From contig NC_135359.1 in assembly GCF_051622035.1 (NCBI RefSeq), positions 15,499,501-15,563,500 of the forward strand: a stretch of DNA of 64,000 nt. Reading direction: 5' to 3'. Numbering within the stretch: the stretch's first letter is position 1; each line of letters opens with the position of its first letter. A model generated the notes under the pieces. The model did not search any database, had not been told where the DNA came from, and was given only the letters and a program-made list of their open reading frames with translations. This DNA comes from Arctopsyche grandis. Taxonomy: Eukaryota > Arthropoda > Insecta > Trichoptera > Hydropsychidae. Shown piece by piece: positions 58,211-64,000 of the stretch. Position numbers and translations under genes: made by a program.

Positions 58211-58999
58211 ATGGCTCTATCTGTTAACCTGAATGGACGTTGTTTTTGTGTAATAACTGGAGCATCTCAAGGAATTGGACGTTCAATTGCCATAGAATGT
58301 GCTCATAAAATGGGACCTGCTTCTCTTATGGTGCTGATAGCCAGAAATAAAGACGGTTTGCAGATGACAAAATCATTAATTAACAGTCCTAGCGTAAAGG
58401 TTGTTACAAAATCTATTAATCTGTCAACTGCTACCGTGAACGATTTAGAAAGTGCATTAATAGAATCTTTATCAAATACTGATATAAAATATTTTGATAC
58501 CAATATTATCATTCACAATGCTGGATCCATTGGTGATGTGACTGTCCCGGCTGATCAATTAAACGATTTGAAAATGTGGCAAGAATATTATAATTTGAAT
58601 GTTTTCAATATTGCATCCTTAAATTGTACTTTTTTAAAAATTTGCAGTGATTATGAAGACCGTACTTTGGTTGTTAATATTACTTCGTTGTGTTGTATGA
58701 AACCTTTTGCAGGATTAGCTTTGTATTGCAGTGGAAAAGCTGCCAGAGAAATGTATTTCAAGGTTCTCGCCGAAGAACATCCTAAACTCAAAGTTTTAAA
58801 TTATTCACCGGGACCGGTTCAGACAGATATGGTTCAACATATCATCGATAATGCTACTAATGATTCTTTAAAAGATTCTTTCGTATCGATGCAAAATGAA
58901 AAACAATTACTTCAGCCAGGTCAAACTGCCAAAAAATGTGTCGATGTAATCTGCGCTGGGAACTATAAATCCGGGGATCATATTGATTATTTTGACTGA
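58211..58999 (+). CDS. Sptr: Sepiapterin reductase (short-chain dehydrogenase)
   Basis: An intronless frame of 262 residues, the usual length. It catalyses the NADPH-dependent final reduction of 6-pyruvoyl-tetrahydropterin to tetrahydrobiopterin, cofactor for aromatic amino acid hydroxylases and nitric oxide synthase, and feeds insect pterin pigments; cytosolic. Visible: Rossmann glycine motif TGASQGIG (16-23), LIARN after beta-2 (NADPH-type), HNAG (102-105), catalytic Ser159, Tyr172 and Lys176 (YCSGK), SPGPVQTDM (199-207), and the C-terminal GDHIDYFD, matching the sepiapterin reductase tail whose Asp anchors the pterin. That tail favours sepiapterin reductase over a generic SDR. The start has good context (AAAAATGG), with a TCAGT initiator-like element about 20 nt upstream. 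The nearest TATAAA (58149) is a weak candidate. Confidence 0.93.
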   Translation: MALSVNLNGRCFCVITGASQGIGRSIAIECAHKMGPASLMVLIARNKDGLQMTKSLINSPSVKVVTKSINLSTATVNDLESALIESLSNTDIKYFDTNIIIHNAGSIGDVTVPADQLNDLKMWQEYYNLNVFNIASLNCTFLKICSDYEDRTLVVNITSLCCMKPFAGLALYCSGKAAREMYFKVLAEEHPKLKVLNYSPGPVQTDMVQHIIDNATNDSLKDSFVSMQNEKQLLQPGQTAKKCVDVICAGNYKSGDHIDYFD

Positions 59000-59620
59000 T
59001 TATTTATAGTGGAAAATTGTATCTCATGAGGATTATATCCAGATTTTATTTTTTTACATTGACATTAAAATATAATATATATCTTTTTTATTAATTTACA
59101 TGTATACGCTGCTTTTTATATTTTTTTAGTACCATTAAACTGTTATTACCATTAAACATATATTCGTGCCAATTTTCATTTAATACCTTTTTTTTCCTTT
59201 AAATACATATACAAATACATGCATATTTATTTATTTGTGTTTATATAGTTTTATATAAAAACGATGTTGAATATTTTTTATGCAATGTATAAAAATAGGA
59301 TTCAATGGTAACTTGTTTTTCAGTGACTTTTCTTATGAAGTAACAACTGGTTACCAAAAATTAGGAAAAATATAAGAATTGTGGCATTTTAATATATTTT
59401 AAAATGTATGTCGTTGTCATGTGACACTGTTTTTTGTATATTATAAATATAAACTGTTGAAAAAATAAATTGAATACATTATTTACATAAAAGCGGGAAA
59501 TATACGTCCTACCAAATAAATTTTGTTTTTTATTTATATTTTACTTGTTTGGTTTTTTTACAACAGAAGCGGTGACCAAATATTGGAAAACAATTTATTT
59601 TGTCTGTACCCCGATGATAT
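59000..59620. other. Sptr 3' flank, no other gene
   Basis: AT-rich. Must contain the Sptr 3' UTR, but poly(A) signals are ambiguous (AATAAA near 59465). No open frame of interest. Confidence 0.5.
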
Positions 59621-59629
59621 GTAAATTTG

Positions 59630-60235
59630 GGGTCTACCTCACGGGACCGAAAGTGAAACGCCCGTAAACGCAAATATCGGAAGGCAAAGATCGAAAATCG
59701 AAAGATCTTAAGTCAAAAGATAAATAAAAAGGGTCTCTCCCCCCGTCATATATACTTACTTAATTTGCGCGAGCAGGATACAACAGGAACAGGCTTTTCC
59801 TCTCGTATCTGCGCGCGCACATTAAACAAGGCTGTATGACAAAAAGAGATAATTTCACCGCATGCCACTTATATATATTATATATACATAGTACCGTTTA
59901 CCCAGTGCCGGTTTTAGGGGGGGGCTGGGTCGAGCGGCACCCGAGGGCACCAAATAAGTTAGGGCGCCACACGATGCGTGAAAGGTGCTCTAAAATTTAA
60001 AATTAGAGTGCCAAAAGCCATACAAAATTTTAGATTAGAGCGCTAAAGGCGAAATTTTTTTCTAAGGGAGCTTAGAAAAAAATGCCCGAGAGTGCCATTG
60101 GGTGTAAGGCCGGCACTGCGTTTACCATGCACCCTTTTTTTTGATCTTTCGACTTAAGATCTTTCGATTTTCGATCTTTGCCTTCCGATATTTGCGTTTT
60201 CGGGCGTTTCACTTTCAGTCCCGTGAGGGAGACCG
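59630..60235. mobile_element. Mutator-like MITE with perfect 9-bp duplication
   Basis: Terminal sequence GGGTCTACCTCACGGG at the left and CCCGTGAGGGAGACCG at the right, continuing as long inverted arms (GTGAAACGCCCG, GCAAATATCGGAAGGCAAAG, AAAGATCTTAAGTC). The flanking duplication GTAAATTTG is perfect (59621-59629, 60236-60244). Long terminal inverted repeats plus a 9-bp duplication are the signature of Mutator-like elements. 606 bp including the nested hAT MITE. No transposase. Confidence 0.88.
59903..60118 (+). mobile_element. hAT MITE nested in the Mutator-like MITE
   Basis: 216 bp, terminal inverted repeats CAGTGCCGG (both ends exact for 9 bp, then diverging), flanked by the perfect 8-bp duplication CGTTTACC (59895-59902, 60119-60126), as expected for hAT. 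The interior has G-rich and GGCACC/GGCGCC blocks related to the element at 11651-12210. Confidence 0.9.
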
Positions 60236-60707
60236 GTAAATTTGGTGCTTTGAAAGAAAATTATTTATATAACTCAAGTAGGTAGCCATTAATATTTATA
60301 GTTTTAGTGTCGTGTCGAATGAATGACATTTAGAACTTTAGAGATTTAATGGTAAATGGCCGTAAAAGTATCTGCTTGGTTTCACTTTGACAGTTCGACT
60401 GTCAACTGATTGAATAAATGATTTTTCTTCTTCGAGTGCATTACAAAACATTTTAAACTTATATTACTGAGTATGCTACAAGTCAAAATTTATAATTGAT
60501 TTTTCGGAAAATTCAATTTGCGATTTCCAGCTTTTTTTTTAAGAAAAGGTACCGTGTTATGAAGTTTTTTTTAAGTATAAAATCACTTGACCTCACAGTT
60601 AATTTGATGATTATTATAGAAATGAACTTTGTTGTACATTTTATTACTAGAAATTAAATTTTGCTTGCATTTTTCTTCAAAATAGTTTGTCATTTGAAAA
60701 CATCCAA

Positions 60708-61066
60708 ATGAGTGAAAACTCTGGAAGGCTTTTTATATTCTTAATGGATTTGGCTTGGCGATGTAGAATTTCTCTACCGGCATTGTTAACATGTTCAATG
60801 GCATTACTGGGTCAAGCATGTGTTTTACACATCAATATCAGCACCAGAACTATACGTGAACAACAATTTGAGGTGAGATAAAATAGTCCACAAGCTTAAT
60901 TTTTATCGATATTCTAAAAACAATTACAATATACAATATCAATATAGTAATTGTATTATAAATTATTTGTGTGTCAATAAATATTTGCTACATATTTATA
61001 TAAAATATTTCGTCACAGGGTGATTCTTCTGGCGATTCTTCAGAATCTGATGCATCGAGCTTTTAA
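60708..61066 (+). CDS. Candidate small single-pass membrane protein, two exons
   Basis: Exon 1 60708-60872 and exon 2 61019-61066 join in phase 0 (donor GAG/GTGAGA, acceptor TTTCGTCACAG), giving 70 residues. Residues about 1-14 start MSENSGRLFIFLMDL; a hydrophobic segment about 19-40 (ISLPALLTCSMALLGQACVL) fits one membrane span; the C terminus encoded by exon 2 is acidic and Ser-rich (GDSSGDSSESDASSF). The strong splice consensus, matching phase and clean stop support a real gene. The length and absence of a family I recognise argue for caution. The start could lie further upstream via another exon; the open frame begins at a TTG (60687). Function unknown. Confidence 0.55.
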
Positions 61067-61840
61067 AATTTTGTTATTATCTAATCAATTTGGTAATGGA
61101 AACAATTTGCAACACATAATGCCAAAATATGCATTGGATATAATATTATAATTAGTCATAAAACATGTAAATATGTAAAATCGTTAAAAAATTAAATGAA
61201 TACGATAAATTTTTCTATATGTGTACACGTTTTACTCTTTTGATTTACTAATTGTTGTTAAGCATACAATAACATGAATGTCTCTGAAAACAATGTTTTA
61301 AACAAATATCCAACATATTTTGAATTAATATATGTATTGTAATATGCACTTAGTTAGGTATAAAAGTTTTTGGCCCAAGGATATTAAACAGATAATACAA
61401 TCAAACAAAAATTTTCAATTTTCAATATAAGCACCTATTTGATATATTTTTATAATCACCAGTCAATTTTTCTATACATTTTTTTTAAATTAGTCTTAAA
61501 TTGCAGATTTTTTCCCCACATAATGTGGTTTCAATTTTGAAAATAAAATAAATTGTCATTAAGACTTTCAAAAGATGGTGGCTAGAAACTTTTGGATCTT
61601 ACTACATATACGGAAATATAATTTAGTTGCCGAACACATACCTAAATCACATTCACTGTGATGCGTGCTAAATAAAGATATCTAAACGCAATGTGAAACA
61701 TAATTTGAAATAGTTTTTTCATTATACATATTTATATCATTCAAAAATCTTCGGGAATTACTGCTTCATACATATTTATTTTCAAAAATTCCATTATTAA
61801 TGTTCAATATTTCAAATATATATATGTATATATATATATT
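61067..61840. other. Intergenic, no gene seen
   Basis: AT-rich flank of the small gene. Contains AATAAA-type sequences (for example near 61545 and 61671) but no further coding sequence recognised. Confidence 0.5.
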
Positions 61841-62228
61841 CGGTCTCCGTGACGGGCCTGAATGTGAAACGCCCGAAAACGCAAATATCGGAAGGCAAAG
61901 ATCGAAAATCGAAAGATCTTAAGTCGAAAGATCAAAAAAAAGGGTGCATGGTAAACGGTACATACTCTCGTATATACTCACTTAATTTGCGCGAGCAGGA
62001 TAGAACAGGAACAAGAGGAACAGGCTTTTCCTCCCGTATTAATGTGCGCGCACAGAATATGGTAGGAAAAGCCTGTTCCTCTTGTTCCTGTTGTATCCTG
62101 CTCGCGCAAATTAAGTGAGTATGTACCGTTTACCATGCACCCTTTTTTTTGATCTTTCGATTTTCGATCTTTGCCTTCCGATATTTGCGATTTCGGGCGT
62201 ATCACATTCGGGCCCCTGAGGTAGACCC
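61841..62228. mobile_element. Mutator-like MITE, near-complete palindrome
   Basis: 388 bp, starts CGGTCTCCGTGACGGGCC and ends GGGCCCCTGAGGTAGACCC. The two arms (about 61841-62030 and 62040-62228) are inverted copies, so overlapping frames on opposite strands encode near-identical peptides. Perfect 9-bp duplication ATATATATT (61832-61840, 62229-62237). Same family as 59630-60235 and 12226-12525 but lacking the long loop. Confidence 0.88.
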
Positions 62229-62279
62229 ATATATATTATGTATGACATTATAATGTATGTATATACAACAGCATAAAAT

Positions 62280-63217
62280 GGGGACGCGACAATTGGTGCA
62301 AGTCCAAAAGGATCAACGACAAAATGTACCCGAAAATTAGTGCACTGACAAAATGTACCCGCGACAAAATGTTCACGCGACAAAATGTCCACGGAAATAA
62401 TGTTCAATCGACAAAATGTTCAAAAATCCTAAAATAACCTATTTTAGTGTAAAAAGTAACTTTTTATTGTATAATATTTATCGATGTATATGGTATCTTG
62501 TACTGGTACTTTTTTTCGTATACACCGCGGGCGTTATTAAATTAGTATAAATGACAGGTGTTCTCAACCGTATCCAATATTTACTTATTTAAATTGAAAA
62601 AAAAAAACTTTCTAAGCGTATGAACTGCAGATTACATTGAATTAGTTTTTATGGCAGGGCTTCTCAACCGTCTCCAAAATTTTCTTTATTTCAAATGAAT
62701 AATTTACTGCCTGCCATATAAACTAATTCAATGTAATCTGCAGTTCATACGCTTAGAAAGTTTTTTTTTTCAATTTAAATAAGTAAATATTGGATACGGC
62801 TAAGAACCCCTAACATTTAAATTAATTCAATGACATCTTAAAATGATATTCAATGAGTCACAATGACATTCGCTTAAAATGTAATTGTTCAATTTAAATA
62901 AGAATATGTTGGTACGGTTGAGAACACCTGTAATTTATACTAATTTAATAACATCCGCGATCTATACGATAAAAAGTACCATTTACATCGATAAATATAA
63001 TACAATAAAAAGTTACTTTTTCCATTAAAAATTTAGGATTTTTGAACATTTTGTCGATTGAACATTATTTCCGTGGACATTTTGTCGCGTGAACATTTTG
63101 TCGCGGGTACATTTTGTCGCGTGAACATTTTGTCGCGGGTACATTTTGTCAGTGCACTAATTTTCGGGTACATTTTGTCGTTGAACCTTTTGGACTTGCA
63201 CCAATTGTCGTGTAACC
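62280..63217. mobile_element. Long-inverted-repeat element with TTTTGTCG arrays
   Basis: 938 bp. The arms about 62280-62450 and 63020-63217 are inverted repeats built from repeated GACAAAATGTWCMCG units (left) and CATTTTGTCGCG units (right), with termini GGGGACGCGACAATTGG and CCAATTGTCGTGTAACC. Flanks GCATAAAAT (62271-62279) and GCATAAAAC (63218-63226) match 8 of 9, as for a Mutator-like insertion. The centre (about 62535-62810) is itself a near-perfect palindrome sharing AAGCGTATGAACTGCAG and TTCTCAACCGT blocks. No transposase. Confidence 0.8.
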
Positions 63218-63226
63218 GCATAAAAC

Positions 63227-64000
63227 ATGTGTTAACTACCAATCGCTAGATGCTGACTGTTCAAATAACATTGTAGGTCATTATAACTAGCTAATGCCTA
63301 TTTAAATTGCGTATCATGGATTATCATATTGATTTTTTAGTAATTCTCTCAAGTCTTTGTTTGGCTTCTCGTTAAACAGCACATATGTGTGTACACGTAA
63401 ATTCGCTGGTTCATAAAATTAATTTACATATTCGAAATTTATTTCATTGTTAATGATTATTGTATGTATTATGGTTTATTTTATATATCTGTATCCGATT
63501 TCCATATTTATGTCTGACTATGTAGGTAATTATTTACACAAATGAGTATTGTTAATTTGATTAATGACTGATAAATTTATTTTTTTATTTTTACACTTAC
63601 TAAGCCAATTTTTGTATGTGAAATGCTTTGTAGGTGTGTGTAAGCTATAGCTTAGAAGTGCATACAATGTCATAAAAACTAGAACGTCTGTTAAAATAAA
63701 ATGCAATGTTGGATTGTTTTAATTTGTGCAATTAATGAATACATTATATATTTTCAAATAGATTACTCGTAAAATACTTTGTATAGTTACCTTTGAGAAG
63801 GTTCTATTTCACCACGACAGTGGTGTAATCATTTCGTAATTTATTTTAAATTAATTTCTACCCAATTTTTGACTTTATTTTTAATATCTGCAACATAAAC
63901 TTTTTTCATGCATGTGTTATTATATTTTGATTTAATATTTTTTTGTTATACACACCTTTAAAGAATAAGTATTATGATTTAAAAATAATTTGGCTATTTA
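63227..64000. other. Intergenic, no gene seen
   Basis: AT-rich, no open frame of interest, no element ends recognised. Confidence 0.55.

Noticed and set aside
61849-62205. Two opposing frames encoding near-identical peptides
   Set aside because: Direct consequence of the palindromic Mutator-like MITE; the same peptide appears at 12386-12628.

Overview
This is 64 kb of AT-rich animal nuclear DNA, almost certainly from an insect. It has eukaryotic genes with GT-AG introns, a very high density of short palindromic microsatellites of the TACATATGTA type, and a dense load of insect-style transposable elements: BEL/Pao, jockey- and RTE-type LINEs, tRNA-derived SINEs, and hAT, Mutator, piggyBac and Harbinger-like MITEs. 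I cannot fix the order from the sequence alone. No bacterial, organellar, rRNA or CRISPR features are visible.

Three host genes are recognisable and one small gene is plausible. (1) 13676-15907 (+): a two-exon sterol carrier protein X gene, a peroxisomal 3-ketoacyl-CoA thiolase fused to an SCP2 lipid-binding domain and ending in the targeting tripeptide SKL. (2) 18072-36973 (-): a Ski/Sno-family transcriptional corepressor (Drosophila Snoo-like). Its Ski/Sno/Dac and SMAD4-binding domains lie in a GC-rich first coding exon, and a terminal coiled-coil exon lies 17 kb away. This gene is tail to tail with the SCPx gene. (3) 58211-58999 (+): a single-exon sepiapterin reductase of the tetrahydrobiopterin and pterin pathway. 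(4) 60708-61066 (+): a possible two-exon gene for a 70-residue single-pass membrane protein that I do not recognise. These genes do not form a functional cluster; they are ordinary metabolic and signalling genes spread through repeat-rich DNA.

Layout. 1-13.6 kb is intergenic, with a perfect 83-bp-arm hairpin (4623-4792), a Harbinger-like MITE, small tandem repeats and hAT-like elements. 13.7-37 kb holds SCPx and Snoo. The large Snoo intron carries SINEs, RTE LINE 3' ends, a piggyBac-like MITE and, just inside the first intron, a tandem array built from an RTE LINE 3' end. 37.4-40.6 kb is a nest of two TTAA-flanked elements meeting at one shared TTAA, one holding a solo LTR and a LINE fragment, the other a jockey LINE with a 12-bp target duplication. 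41-49.3 kb is dominated by an inverted-repeat (foldback) family, with a second solo LTR, SINE copies and a separate GC-rich island (46.6-47.05 kb). 49.3-51.5 kb holds a MITE and a LINE with an open reverse transcriptase frame. 53.2-57.6 kb is a very young, internally deleted BEL/Pao retrotransposon with near-identical LTRs and a perfect 5-bp target duplication, sitting inside another TTAA-flanked element. 59.6-63.2 kb is an island of three long-inverted-repeat elements with 9-bp target duplications (Mutator-like), one of which holds a hAT MITE with a perfect 8-bp duplication.

All coordinates were read by eye. Target duplications and terminal repeats were checked base by base where stated; broader repeat boundaries are approximate.
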